A DNA stretch of 64,000 bases from JAEUKH01 sp964447205. GTDB taxonomy: Bacteria > Myxococcota_A > Polyangia > Polyangiales > Ga0077539. The position numbers and the translations under genes were made by a program. Each line of letters opens with the position of its first letter. Position 1 is the stretch's first letter. Below the pieces are notes generated by a model. That model did no database searches and had not been told where the DNA came from. It saw only the letters and a list, made by a program, of their open reading frames with translations. This document shows positions 43,612 through 52,538 of the stretch, in pieces. The stretch is taken from NCBI GenBank assembly GCA_964447205.1, contig CAYUSB010000006.1, positions 1-64,000 of the forward strand, given 5' to 3'.

Positions 43612-44727
43612 TCAGCAGGGGCAGTCGTGCTCGGCGATCTGGAGCGACAGGGTCTGGCCGTAGCCCCCGGGCCCGAGGGACATCACCCCCTCGGCGGAGA
43701 CAAACTCCGGGGCCCCGTCTCCATCGGTATCGGCCGCGACGTCGGGGTCGAAGTCCTGGACAGCGTCGGGGTCGACCCGGGGCGAACGCGCCACGAGGCG
43801 GCCGTCGACCCGCTCCCACACCGTCCACAAGGCCCCCGAGAATACCCCGCACCCCTCCCGCGGAACCAACGACCGCACGGTCACAAACTCCCTCCCTCCG
43901 CCCTCCGGCCGCCACACGGTCACCACGGGCGGGGCATGGAGCTCGTCCCACTTCGAGCCTCGCGGGGCGGGCCGATCGGGCTCCGGACCCTCTTGCAGGT
44001 ACCGCCCCTGAATCTCTCGCCAGGCGGCCGTCCTGCGTTGCGCAGCCAGGGCCTGGGCCCGGGTCGCAGGGTCGGCCACGGAGCGTACAAAGGCCACAGC
44101 CCCCGGAGCCTCGGCGTGCCCCCACAGGGCCCCGGAGCACCCCTCCCCCGTCAGCGGGGCCACCAGGAGCCGACCGTCGTCGTAGGCGGCGAAGGCCTCG
44201 CGGGCCACGGTCTCGTCCGAGGCCCGGGGCAGGGTCGGGAGCCCCTCGTCGTCGTGGCCGTCCCAGTGATTGACCATCCCAAAGTGCGGATGGATCCGCG
44301 CCAGGAGGGACGGACCCCCGAGGGTGACCCTGCAGCGCTCCCCCCCAGCGCCCCGAAGGACCAGGGCCGCCCCCGCGACGTCCACAAACGCCGTCGGGAC
44401 CGCCTCGGGGCGCACGGGGCTGGAGACCACCACGGACTCGTTGCGCTCGATCAGGGTGAGGGGCCCCGTGGCCGCGTCCGGGGCGGGCTCGGTCGACAGC
44501 ACGGCCCACCGCCGTCCGGCGTGGTTCACCACCGGGATCACCCGCCCCCGCAGGGCCGGGCGCCCTCCCTCGGCGGTCGCGGGGGCCCGAACCGCAACGG
44601 CCTGAACCGCAGGAGCCTGGACCACCCGAGACGCCGCGGGGGAGGCCCGCAGGGCGGTGACGGCAGGGCGGCCGTGGGTGCAATGGACAAGGGTCAGGAC
44701 GATCGTAACGAGGGGCAGGGTGCGCAT
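43612..44727 (-). CDS. Lipoprotein of unknown function
   Basis: A 371-aa lipoprotein from ATG 44727: signal MRTLPLVTIVLTLVHC, then Ala/Val-rich linker. The mature protein has globular, beta-rich sequence (GRVIPVVNHAGRRWAVLSTE, AFVDVAGAALVLRGAGGE, LLARIHPHFGMVNHWDGHDD, FVRSVADPATRAQALAAQRR) and a C-terminal DTDGDGAPEFVSAEG calcium-loop-like motif similar to a single FG-GAP element. No known domain is assigned. It stands at the end of the minus-strand run after the unknown gene at 44861. Confidence 0.7.
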   Translation of the reverse strand: MRTLPLVTIVLTLVHCTHGRPAVTALRASPAASRVVQAPAVQAVAVRAPATAEGGRPALRGRVIPVVNHAGRRWAVLSTEPAPDAATGPLTLIERNESVVVSSPVRPEAVPTAFVDVAGAALVLRGAGGERCRVTLGGPSLLARIHPHFGMVNHWDGHDDEGLPTLPRASDETVAREAFAAYDDGRLLVAPLTGEGCSGALWGHAEAPGAVAFVRSVADPATRAQALAAQRRTAAWREIQGRYLQEGPEPDRPAPRGSKWDELHAPPVVTVWRPEGGGREFVTVRSLVPREGCGVFSGALWTVWERVDGRLVARSPRVDPDAVQDFDPDVAADTDGDGAPEFVSAEGVMSLGPGGYGQTLSLQIAEHDCPC

Positions 44728-44860
44728 GGTCGCCTCCGCGGTGGTGGAGATGCCACGGGACAACTCACACCCCGTGCCACCCACACAACGCCGGGGATTG
44801 CGTGCTGTGTGTCTCCCGCTCCGTGGGCGTAGAGCCACGGCCCCGGGGACCTGGAGACGC

Positions 44861-45676
44861 TCAGGCCATCTGGCCTTCGTGGTACCCGAGGGCGAGGAGC
44901 CGCACGGCGAGGTCGGTGGCGGCGAGGTTGCTGTGCACGGCCTCGTGAGGCTGGCCCGCCGTCGAGGCCAGGGAGAACCCGGTGCGTTTGCGCGGGGCCT
45001 CGACGAAGCGGCGGTCGACCCGGGCCTCGGAGGCCCCCGCGCACACCCGCTCGGCGAAGCGGTCGAAACGATCGCGGCTGGTCACCCCGGGCATCCCCGC
45101 CGTCCGCAGGGTCGACTGCACGATGCGCAGGGCCGGGGCCTCGAGGTCGCCCAGGAGGTAGAGGCCCTTCTGCTGCTGCCGGGTGTAGTTGTGCCGCGAC
45201 ACGTCCATCTCGACCCGTCCCCGGCGCGGGACATTGGAGACCGTGACCCGCTCGACCAGCTCGGTCTGGCGCTCGACATCGAGGGTGACCAGCACCACCA
45301 GGCGCACGGCCCGGAGGGGAACGATCCAGCCCCCGGGCTCGACCCGCAGGGCCTCGTCCTCGAAGGCGAGCACGGAGTACGGCCCCGGATCGCGCACCTT
45401 CACCGCGGCGGTGTCGGCCCACACGGCCCCGCACCCGGCGGCCCGCAGGGCGTCCACCCGGGCCCGGGCCTCCGCGTCCCCGTGGCAGTGCCCCACCACC
45501 CAGGGAGGGGCTCCCGCGAGGCGCATCCGGAGGTCGTAGAGGGTGCCCCCGAGGAGACCCGCGACCTCGGCGATCCAGGACATGGGGTCGGGCGGGCCGA
45601 GGGCCGTGGGCGGGGCCCGATAGTGCCCTTCGAGGCGGGAGCGGGGGGGGCGGGTCAGCGCGACGACGCAGGCCAT
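44861..45676 (-). CDS. Protein of unknown function
   Basis: A 271-aa protein from ATG 45676, which overlaps the upstream gene's end by 22 bp; a shorter start at 45583 (MSWIAEVAGLLGGTLYDLRM) is possible. Sequence blocks: PPWVVGHCHGDAEARARVDA, GCGAVWADTAAVKVRDPGPY, GGWIVPLRAVRLVVLVTLDV, then YTRQQQKGLYLLGDLEAPAL and NLAATDLAVRLLALGYHEG. The pattern suggests an alpha/beta cytoplasmic domain with a region that senses sequence or nucleotide, but no family is recognised. Probably co-transcribed with the membrane protein upstream. Confidence 0.6.
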   Translation of the reverse strand: MACVVALTRPPRSRLEGHYRAPPTALGPPDPMSWIAEVAGLLGGTLYDLRMRLAGAPPWVVGHCHGDAEARARVDALRAAGCGAVWADTAAVKVRDPGPYSVLAFEDEALRVEPGGWIVPLRAVRLVVLVTLDVERQTELVERVTVSNVPRRGRVEMDVSRHNYTRQQQKGLYLLGDLEAPALRIVQSTLRTAGMPGVTSRDRFDRFAERVCAGASEARVDRRFVEAPRKRTGFSLASTAGQPHEAVHSNLAATDLAVRLLALGYHEGQMA

Positions 45677-46962
45677 GGGGGAGCCCCCGGGGCGGGCCAC
45701 TGGGGGGCTCCCTGCTGGGCCCACGGGGCCATCGGGGGGGCGGGCTCGTCGGCGAAGCGCTCGCCGCTCGGGGGGCCGATGCGGCCGTTGCCGTTGTGCC
45801 GGGCCTTGCCCTCGTACCAGCGGCGATGGCCGTGGGCGGCGGCCACGATCCCCATGCCGATGAGGCCCGCGATGCCGAAGAAGATCCAGGCCCCCACGTG
45901 CACCGACACGCCCCGCCCGAGGGCGGAGAGGCTGGGCGAGTTGGGCACGAGGCGCATCCAGACCCGGTCGGGCACGTCGGTGCTCGAGCGGTGATACTGG
46001 CCGTACTGACCGTACCGACCGTACCGACCGTACTGGCTGTACTGGTAGCTCGGGGCTCCGATCCCGCGCCGCTGCATCTCGTTGTAGTCGTGCTCGTCGA
46101 CCTCGTAGCGCTCAGAGGTGGTCGCGAGGTTGGGGTCGGTGACCCGCACGGCCCAGTGGCGGGTGCGGCGGCCCTTGCTGTCGCGGCTGGTCCAGGCGTC
46201 GAGGCTGACGATCTGCACCGGGTGATCGTCGCCCATCACCACGCGGGCCCAGAACCCCACGGTCGGCAGGGCTCCGACGGCCATCACCACGGCGGCCCAG
46301 AGGGCGGCCCGGGTGAGCCCGCGGGCCCGGAGGTCGTGGCGGCGCGAGAGCGACTCGGTGGAGGCCTCCATCCCCCCGTCGGGGCGCGGGCGCATCACCC
46401 ACCCCATGCCCCCGTCGCGGTACCCCTGGGCCGCCGAGGCCGCCTCGGGGTCGGGGCCCATCGAGAGCTGCCCCTCGACGGTGGCAAACTCACCGGGCGT
46501 CAGGGCGGCCCGCAGCCGTCGTTCGAAGGGCATCTGCCAGGAGCGCTGGTCGAGGCGGTCGACGAGGACGATGTGGGGCGGGGGCTCGACCCGCACCCGG
46601 GCCCCGCTGACGTGGCGGAGGTAGAAGGGGCGGGCCCGGACGACGCGTCCCACCTCGTTCCACTGGTGGGTGTAGCCGTTTTTGGTCGACTGCTCGGTGC
46701 CGATCTGGGTCACGGTGACGTCGGCGGCCACGGTCTCGCCGTGGGCGTACTCGATCTGCCCCGCGGCGAAGCGCGACCCCTGGACGAGGGGGTTGTAGGG
46801 GTTGTGGGCCCCCTCCGCGGCCTTCTCAGCCCGGCGGGCCTGCACGATGTGCTGCACCGCGAGCCCGAGGACGACGAGGCACAACACGCACACGCCCCAG
46901 ACCACAAAATACGAGGCCACGGGGTCGATGTGGTTGTTGCCGTAAACGAGGTAGGGCTCCAT
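45655..46962 (-). CDS. Membrane protein with GIDE-like domain and Tyr/Gly repeats
   Basis: A 435-aa protein. ATG at 46962 (MEPYLVYGNNHIDPVASYFV) is followed by one hydrophobic helix (VVWGVCVLCLVVLGLAV). A beta-rich middle region (residues ~50-200) loosely resembles the GIDE / E3-ligase-like membrane protein domain common in bacteria (SRFAAGQIEYAHGETVAADV, VGRVVRARPFYLRHVSGARV); this match is tentative. Two further helices follow (ALWAAVVMAVGALPTVGFWA; VHVGAWIFFGIAGLIGMGIV). Between them is a short Tyr/Gly/Gln repeat (SQYGRYGRYGQYGQY). The C-terminus is Pro/Trp/Ala-rich. Function unknown. Confidence 0.65.
   Translation of the reverse strand: MEPYLVYGNNHIDPVASYFVVWGVCVLCLVVLGLAVQHIVQARRAEKAAEGAHNPYNPLVQGSRFAAGQIEYAHGETVAADVTVTQIGTEQSTKNGYTHQWNEVGRVVRARPFYLRHVSGARVRVEPPPHIVLVDRLDQRSWQMPFERRLRAALTPGEFATVEGQLSMGPDPEAASAAQGYRDGGMGWVMRPRPDGGMEASTESLSRRHDLRARGLTRAALWAAVVMAVGALPTVGFWARVVMGDDHPVQIVSLDAWTSRDSKGRRTRHWAVRVTDPNLATTSERYEVDEHDYNEMQRRGIGAPSYQYSQYGRYGRYGQYGQYHRSSTDVPDRVWMRLVPNSPSLSALGRGVSVHVGAWIFFGIAGLIGMGIVAAAHGHRRWYEGKARHNGNGRIGPPSGERFADEPAPPMAPWAQQGAPQWPAPGAPPWPASSR
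45997..46042. repeat. 9-bp tandem repeat in the membrane-protein gene
   Basis: About five imperfect 9-bp units of the type CTGACCGTA/CCGACCGTA encode the YGR/YGQ repeat of the membrane protein. The unit preserves frame, so repeat number can change without frameshift. Confidence 0.7.
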
Positions 46963-47023
46963 TGGATTTCTTTCAGGTTTTCGGGAGAGTCGGGGCCCTG
47001 TCAAGCATTTGGTCCCTCGGATC

Positions 47024-48649
47024 TCACGCCGATCGCAGGATACGCAGGGCGGCCCGGCGTCCGCCCATCATGGCCCCGACCACCCCGTGGCCTGCCCGGG
47101 TGCTGGCCCCGCAGAGGTAGAGCCCCGGGAGGGGCCCGGCGTACCCCGGCCGCTGCTTCATAAACTGCCCCGGGGTGGCCGCGAGGCCGTAGCCCGTGCC
47201 CCCGCTGGCCCGGGTGTAGCGCTCGTGGGTGACGGGGGTGGCCGTCTCCCGAAACACGAGGTCGGCCGCGGCTCCGGGGAAGAGGCGGTCGAGGCGGGCG
47301 ATCATGTCGTCCTCGAGGGCCTTCTTGCGGGCCCGATACCCGCCGTTGTCCTTGTAGGCCCAGGTCATGGCCTCCTCGGGGGTCACCCCCCAGTGCCGCC
47401 CCGTCGGCGGAACCACCGTCATCACCTCCACGTTGGTCACCCCCTCGGGGCTGTGGTGCCGGGCGGTGTCGGGGTCTTTGATCGAGGCGCTGGTCACGTA
47501 ACACCCGAAGGGCCGCACGGCCCCGGACGGGTCGTGGCGGTAGAAATCCTCGACGTCGTAGCCGTCGAACTGCCAGTAGTTGGCGGCCCGCATCCCGCGG
47601 TCGCGCAGGTCGCCCTTCACGCCGAGGAAGGTGATGCTCAGGGCCGCGGCCATCTCCATGCCCCCCGTGCGGGTCACCCAGGAGGGGGGCAGGTGTTCGG
47701 CCCCGACGAGGTCGAGCAGGGTGCGCTTGAGGTCGGCGTTGGAGAGCACGACGCGGGCCGAGACCTCCTCGGGGGGGTCGCCTCCGCGGGCCTGGAGCCG
47801 CAGGCCCACGGCCTTTCCGTCGCGTACGACGATGCGCTCGACGGGGCGGCGCAGGTGGATCGTGCCGCCGGCCCGTTCGAGGCTGAGGGCGATCTCGTCG
47901 GCGATGCGCTGGCCCCCTCCGCGGGGGTAGTACGCCCCGCGAAAGTAGTGCCCGGCGAGGCCGAGGTGCAGCATGGCGCTCACCCGGCTCGGGGGCAGGC
48001 CATAGTCACCGCTCTGCCCGAGGAGAACCCCGCGGAGCCGCGGGTCGCGCACCCCCACCCGGTCAAACAGTTGGGCGATGGTGTGGTGATTGTGCAGCCC
48101 GAGGGGCAGGGCGTCGCGGGCGAGGGAGAGGGCTCCGCGCCAGTCGATGCGGCCGTCCTGGGCGTCCATCGTGCGGCCGGCCCGCATCACGGCAGAGAGC
48201 ACCCGGAGGTACCCGTCGATGCCCCGGGCCTGGTCGGGGAAGAGCCCGAGGAGGCGCTCGCGGTACAGGGCCACGCTGGCAGGGATCCGAAACTCGAGGT
48301 CGGGGAAGACCAGGGTGTCGAAGCCGTCCTGGTCCATGGGGACGAAGTCTACCGAGGCGTCGAGGCTGCGCAGGATGCCCGGGATCTGCCCATCGGGTTC
48401 GCAGTCGCCGACGTAGTGAAGGCCCACGTCGAAGTGGTACCGGCGGGCCTTGGGGCCGCGGACGAAGTGGGTGGCGCAGCCTCCGGCGACGTAGTGGGCG
48501 TCGAAGACCGCCACGGAGCGCCCGGCCCGGGCGAGGGTGGCTCCGGCCACGAGGCCTCCGAGGCCGGCCCCGACGATGGCCACGTCGACCGCGGCGGGAG
48601 CAGGGGTGTTGGCGCGGCGGGCGTTGGGGGGCAGGGCGGTGTCGGTCAT
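47024..48649 (-). CDS. FAD-dependent oxidoreductase, RetSat/CrtISO-like
   Basis: A 541-aa flavoprotein. The Rossmann FAD motif VDVAIVGAGLGGLVAGATLA lies near the N-terminus, followed by GRSVAVFDAHYVAGGCATHF, a YPRGGGQRIADEIALSLERA block, and the C-terminal GLYLCGASTRAGHGVVGAMM. This is the arrangement of the carotenoid isomerase / all-trans-retinol 13,14-reductase / phytoene-desaturase superfamily. The substrate is not known; carotenoid or other polyene reduction or isomerisation is likely by family. It shares a 13-bp spacer with the yaeQ gene upstream, so the two are probably co-transcribed. Confidence 0.85.
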   Translation of the reverse strand: MTDTALPPNARRANTPAPAAVDVAIVGAGLGGLVAGATLARAGRSVAVFDAHYVAGGCATHFVRGPKARRYHFDVGLHYVGDCEPDGQIPGILRSLDASVDFVPMDQDGFDTLVFPDLEFRIPASVALYRERLLGLFPDQARGIDGYLRVLSAVMRAGRTMDAQDGRIDWRGALSLARDALPLGLHNHHTIAQLFDRVGVRDPRLRGVLLGQSGDYGLPPSRVSAMLHLGLAGHYFRGAYYPRGGGQRIADEIALSLERAGGTIHLRRPVERIVVRDGKAVGLRLQARGGDPPEEVSARVVLSNADLKRTLLDLVGAEHLPPSWVTRTGGMEMAAALSITFLGVKGDLRDRGMRAANYWQFDGYDVEDFYRHDPSGAVRPFGCYVTSASIKDPDTARHHSPEGVTNVEVMTVVPPTGRHWGVTPEEAMTWAYKDNGGYRARKKALEDDMIARLDRLFPGAAADLVFRETATPVTHERYTRASGGTGYGLAATPGQFMKQRPGYAGPLPGLYLCGASTRAGHGVVGAMMGGRRAALRILRSA

Positions 48650-48662
48650 GGCGCGGAGGGGG

Positions 48663-49220
48663 TCAGGCGGGGGCAGGGGCGAGGGAGCCTCGCACGATCT
48701 GACCTTCGAGGGTGAGGCCGTCGATGAGGACGTACAGGGCCCCGTCGGTGCGGGTGAGGCCGAGGCGGGTGGTGCGTCCGAGGCGTTCGGCGATGGCGTC
48801 GAGGAGGATGGGGTCGAGGCGCCACACGGCGATGGTGTCGGCCTTGTGGATGACCCGGGTGGCGGCCTCGCGCTGCAGGAGCGACAGGTCGGCGGCGGCG
48901 GTGAAGACGCTCACCCGGGGGGCGGCCTTGGCGGCCTTGTGGAGCCGCTCGGCGGAGGGGGTCCCGATGTCGATCCAGGCTTGCAGGAGGCCCGTGCGGT
49001 CGCGCACGGACACGGGGGGCTCGTCGGCGTTGCTGAGGCCCTCCTTGCTGAAGGCGATGCCCTCTTCGTACTCGAGGCAGTACGCAAACAGCCGGGTCAG
49101 CATGTAGCGCAGGGTCTCGGAGGGGTGGCGCGCGAGGCGCAGCTCCAGGGCCTCGTAGACCCCGCGGTCGACATCGGAGAGTTCGACGTGGAAGGCGTAC
49201 ATCGTTGCGGGGAGGGCCAT
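48663..49220 (-). CDS. yaeQ: YaeQ family protein
   Basis: A 185-aa cytoplasmic protein recognisable as YaeQ by its N-terminal MYAFHVELSDVDRGVYEALE, LRLARHPSETLRYMLTRLFA, the LSNADEPPVSVRDRTGLLQAWIDIG region, and IAVWRLDPILLDAI. YaeQ proteins have a PD-(D/E)xK-like nuclease fold with no proven activity. In E. coli a link to RfaH-related transcription control has been reported. Here it sits upstream of an oxidoreductase with no obvious functional tie. Length matches the family. Confidence 0.9.
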   Translation of the reverse strand: MALPATMYAFHVELSDVDRGVYEALELRLARHPSETLRYMLTRLFAYCLEYEEGIAFSKEGLSNADEPPVSVRDRTGLLQAWIDIGTPSAERLHKAAKAAPRVSVFTAAADLSLLQREAATRVIHKADTIAVWRLDPILLDAIAERLGRTTRLGLTRTDGALYVLIDGLTLEGQIVRGSLAPAPA

Positions 49221-49301
49221 GGCTGGGGGGGAGGGTACCGCACCCGGGCAGAGGTGCGGGGCTCCAACAGACGGCGGGCGGGAGAAGGGCGAAGGGGCGG
49301 G

Positions 49302-49424
49302 TCAGCGGCGCCAGTGGCGGACGTTGCGGAAGTCGTTGCAGACGCTGCCGTAGCGGCCAAACGGCGAGCCGTTGAAGTCGGGGGAGGTGCGGGCCCCGGG
49401 GGAGATGGGGATGCCCTCAGCCAT
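49302..49424 (-). CDS. Small ORF after the FGE-fold lipoprotein
   Basis: A 40-codon frame from ATG 49424, three bases after the upstream stop at 49428, ending TGA at 49302. The product (MAEGIPISPGARTSPDFNGSP, FGRYGSVCNDFRNVRHWRR) is compact and Arg/Trp/Gly-rich, unlike typical random frames. It may be a small real protein or a leftover C-terminal fragment of another gene. The region is GC-rich, unlike the gene above it. Confidence 0.35.
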   Translation of the reverse strand: MAEGIPISPGARTSPDFNGSPFGRYGSVCNDFRNVRHWRR

Positions 49425-49427
49425 TCG

Positions 49428-50795
49428 TCAATTGCCCCGCGCACACCGAAGCCCCGTATTATAGCCTGCCACAGCAGAAGGCCTGAGAGCCCGCGAGGAA
49501 GAACGCAAATACGCCGCCATGGAATCATCCCACGAAGCACCCCGAACCGTGTGATAAGGTATGCTGTTGATGCAGAGAGGATTGGAAAGCATGGACCGGT
49601 TGCGACAGGGGCCGACATCATCCGACGCGCTATACTCGCCATAGTTGTCTGCCACCCATTCCCAGACGTTGCCAACCATATGCCAGACCTGGTCTCTGGA
49701 TCGCCCTGCACTAAAAGCCGGGTCGTCCACTCGGCACGTGGAGGTCCGCGAAGTTCCTCCTACACTCGCACACACACGCGACCAATCCTGCTCGTTCCCC
49801 CAGGGCCACGCACGTCCGTCGGTCGTTCGGGCGGCGAGTTCCCACTCAGCTTCCGTAGGCAACCTGCCTCCATCCCATACACAGAAAGCCTGCGCCGTGT
49901 ACCAGCTCATACAGGTTACCGGATGGTCCTCGCGATCCTGCCTCGTCCAATTATCACAACGCAGAGTTTTCTCGTTCTGAACCTGCCCTAGCCATGGCAC
50001 CATCACAGTCCCATTCCCTGTGCGATAGGTCACTCCTCCTCCCGGGACCGCGGGCATTCCGGCATCTACAAATCGTCGAAAACGTGCTACGGTCACTGGA
50101 TATTGGTCGAGTTCGAAGCCCGCTACGACTACACCGGGCTGTAGCGGAGAAGCCCCTAACGCGGCGCTGTCACCGAGGGTCAGCGTACCACCTGGGATGG
50201 CGACGATCCCACAGCCAGGTGGAGTGACTGACCCTCGGCAACTCATCTGTCGTGACGTACATGTTCCTCCGAGACAAGCCTGGCCATTTACACAGCTGCG
50301 GCCACATCCTCCGCAGTGCATAAAATCAGCACGAGTATCAACCTCACAACCATCTTCCGCCCTGTTATTACAATCAGAGAAACCAACATCGCAGAGCTGT
50401 TGACAGCTTCCTTCCGCGCATCGCGGTACTGCGTTAGCGTGCTGCGCGCATACTGCGCCGCACAAGCCACAGTTCCCCAGATCACTGCGAACATCCACAC
50501 ACGCCTGACCACAGAGCCGATAGGGAGGCGTGCAGGCAAGCTCTGCCTCTCGATCCCCTTCCTGGTGGTCGGCGGCCGCATCGACACCGACTTCTGATTC
50601 CTCGCGCGTAGCATCCACCTCCACCTGTCCCCCAACATCAAAGTCGGCCACACTGTCTACACTGACAACATCGCGCTCCGGAACACAGCGCTGCCCGTCA
50701 GGACAGGCAGCGGCATCATCGACAACAATCCTCGGGAGACATCCGACATTCATCAGAGTAGCGATGGCCGTGACACTTCGTATTAGGCTGCGCAT
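49428..50795 (-). CDS. Second FGE-fold (SUMF1-like) lipoprotein with Cys-rich stalk
   Basis: A 455-aa lipoprotein from ATG 50795: signal IRSVTAIATLMNVGC, then Asp/Val/Glu-rich linker, then Cys-rich repeats (CGQACVDVRSDLGNCGLCGA, DCNNRAEDGCEVD, MHCGGCGRSC). The C-terminal FGE/SUMF1 domain has GIVAIPGGTLTLGDSAALGA, FELDQYPVTVARFRRFV, HPVTCMSWYTAQAFCVWDGG, LPTEAEWELAARTTDGRAWP, MVGNVWEWVADNYGEYSAS, VRGASWDDSMAAYLRSSSRA. Base composition is distinctly lower in GC than the flanks. Domain plan resembles the 32403 gene (lipoprotein plus FGE), but with a Cys-rich stalk instead of a protease partner. Confidence 0.85.
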   Translation of the reverse strand: MRSLIRSVTAIATLMNVGCLPRIVVDDAAACPDGQRCVPERDVVSVDSVADFDVGGQVEVDATREESEVGVDAAADHQEGDREAELACTPPYRLCGQACVDVRSDLGNCGLCGAVCAQHANAVPRCAEGSCQQLCDVGFSDCNNRAEDGCEVDTRADFMHCGGCGRSCVNGQACLGGTCTSRQMSCRGSVTPPGCGIVAIPGGTLTLGDSAALGASPLQPGVVVAGFELDQYPVTVARFRRFVDAGMPAVPGGGVTYRTGNGTVMVPWLGQVQNEKTLRCDNWTRQDREDHPVTCMSWYTAQAFCVWDGGRLPTEAEWELAARTTDGRAWPWGNEQDWSRVCASVGGTSRTSTCRVDDPAFSAGRSRDQVWHMVGNVWEWVADNYGEYSASDDVGPCRNRSMLSNPLCINSIPYHTVRGASWDDSMAAYLRSSSRALRPSAVAGYNTGLRCARGN

Positions 50796-50929
50796 GCGAC
50801 CTATATACCACACTCTACGAAGCCCGCACAAGACCGGCGGCGGGATTCTCCGCGGGTCCGCCGTTTGAGGCCCGCGGCGCGGAGACGGTTGCAGCGGGCG
50901 GGGCCCTCGCCGCACACTCGCGGGCTACG

Positions 50930-52534
50930 ATGCGACGCGGCCCGACCCTTCGCCTGGTGTGCGTCAACGACGTCTACGCCCTCGACAACCTCCCGCGGCT
51001 GCGCACCCTCGTGCAGCGGTGCCTGCGGGAGCGCCCCGCCGACCTGCTCCTGAGCACCCTCGCGGGCGATTTTATCGCCCCGAGCCTGCTGTCCAGCCTC
51101 GACCACGGGGCCGGGATGGTCGCCTGCCTCAACGCCGTGCCCATCACCCACGTGTGCTTCGGCAACCACGAGCAGGACGTCCCCTTCGCGTCGCTCCAGG
51201 CCCGGGCCCGGGAGTTTTCAGGGACCTGGCTCAACACCAACCTCCCCGGGTTTGTCCCCGCCCTGCCCCCCTACGAGGTCATCACGGTGCAGGGACCGGA
51301 CACCCGGGCCGTGCGCCTCGGCCTCGTGGGGGTGGTCACCGAAGACCCCTCCCTCTACCGCCCGGGGCCCTTCGGAGGGCTCCCGATGCTCCCGGCCAAC
51401 GCCGCGGTCCTGGCGACAGCACGGACCCTCACCGCGTCCGAGGGATGCGCCTGCGTGGTGGCCCTGACCCACCAGTCGTACGAACGCGACCGGGCCCTCG
51501 CCTACGCCCAGGGGGCCGACGCCATCCCCCTCATCCTGGGCGGCCACGAGCACGAGCCCCACATCGAACAACACGGCCGGGCCTGGATCGTCAAGGCCGG
51601 CGACGAAGCCCACTACGCCGCGGTGGTCGACCTCGTCTGGCCCCCCGAGGCCCCGGCCGAGGGCCCCGACCTGCCCGCGGTGACCGTACGCCTGGAGAGC
51701 CTGAAGGAGCTCGACGACGACCCCGCCCTGCGGGCCCTGGTCACACACCATCTGGCCCCGGTGTACGCCCTGCACACGGCCGTCCTCCACCGCCTCGACC
51801 CGGGCCAGTCCCTGTCGTCGGTGGGCACCCGGGTGCGTCAGACGAGCGTCGGGTCGATGGTGGCCACGCGGGCGCGTCAGGCCCTGCGGGCCGACGTGTG
51901 TGTGATCAACGGCGGGGGCATCCGGGCCGGGGCCACCTACACCACGGTGTTTACCTACGGCGACCTGGAGACCGAGCTCCCCTTCGCCAACGAGGTGGTC
52001 ACCGTCCTGATGCCGGGGGCTGTCTTGCAGGAGGCGGTTCGGGCCTCGCGCAGCCACAGCCCGCGGCCGGCCCCGGGGTTTTTGCAGGTCGACGACGGGG
52101 TGACCGTGGGCGACGACGGGGCCCTCGTGCGCGTGGCGGGGCAGCCCTTTGACCCCGCGCGCACCTACGCCGTGGCCACGGTCCGGGTCCTCTTCGACGG
52201 GATGGACGGGATCACCCCCCTGGTAGAGTTTGCCCGCAGCCACCCCGAACGGATCCCTCCGCGGGACACGGGTCGCGAGCTCAAGCTCCTGGTGGTCGAC
52301 GCCTTCTCCCGGTCGCTGTGGGCCCAACTGGGTCCCTTCGCGAGCATCGACCACAACGGCGACGCCCGGGTGTGCGTCGACGAGCTGCGGAGGGCCGTCG
52401 CGGAGGCCACCCAGGCTCCCGCCCAACCCCTGCTGGTGGAGGGGCTCCTGCGGGCCCTCGACGCCGACGGGGACGGATTCATCTCGCAGGCCGAGGCCGA
52501 GGCCGCCGCGGAGGAGGAGAAGGTGGAGGCGTAG
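50930..52534 (+). CDS. 5'-nucleotidase-like metallophosphoesterase with C-terminal EF-hands
   Basis: A 534-aa protein of the 5'-nucleotidase/UshA superfamily. N-terminal phosphoesterase: LRLVCVNDVYALDNLPRL (the first motif carries Asn in place of the usual His after Asp), LAGDFIAPSLLSSL, CFGNHEQDVPF, VALTHQSYERDRALAY, LGGHEHEPHIEQ. The C-terminal 5'-nucleotidase domain shows VCVINGGGIRAGATYTTVFT and the LPFANEVVTVLMPG turn. The last ~60 residues add two EF-hand-like loops (DHNGDARVCVDEL, DADGDGFISQAEAE). There is no signal peptide, unusual for this family, so it may act in the cytoplasm or use another export route. Substrate not assigned. Confidence 0.85.
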   Translation: MRRGPTLRLVCVNDVYALDNLPRLRTLVQRCLRERPADLLLSTLAGDFIAPSLLSSLDHGAGMVACLNAVPITHVCFGNHEQDVPFASLQARAREFSGTWLNTNLPGFVPALPPYEVITVQGPDTRAVRLGLVGVVTEDPSLYRPGPFGGLPMLPANAAVLATARTLTASEGCACVVALTHQSYERDRALAYAQGADAIPLILGGHEHEPHIEQHGRAWIVKAGDEAHYAAVVDLVWPPEAPAEGPDLPAVTVRLESLKELDDDPALRALVTHHLAPVYALHTAVLHRLDPGQSLSSVGTRVRQTSVGSMVATRARQALRADVCVINGGGIRAGATYTTVFTYGDLETELPFANEVVTVLMPGAVLQEAVRASRSHSPRPAPGFLQVDDGVTVGDDGALVRVAGQPFDPARTYAVATVRVLFDGMDGITPLVEFARSHPERIPPRDTGRELKLLVVDAFSRSLWAQLGPFASIDHNGDARVCVDELRRAVAEATQAPAQPLLVEGLLRALDADGDGFISQAEAEAAAEEEKVEA

Positions 52535-52538
52535 GAGA

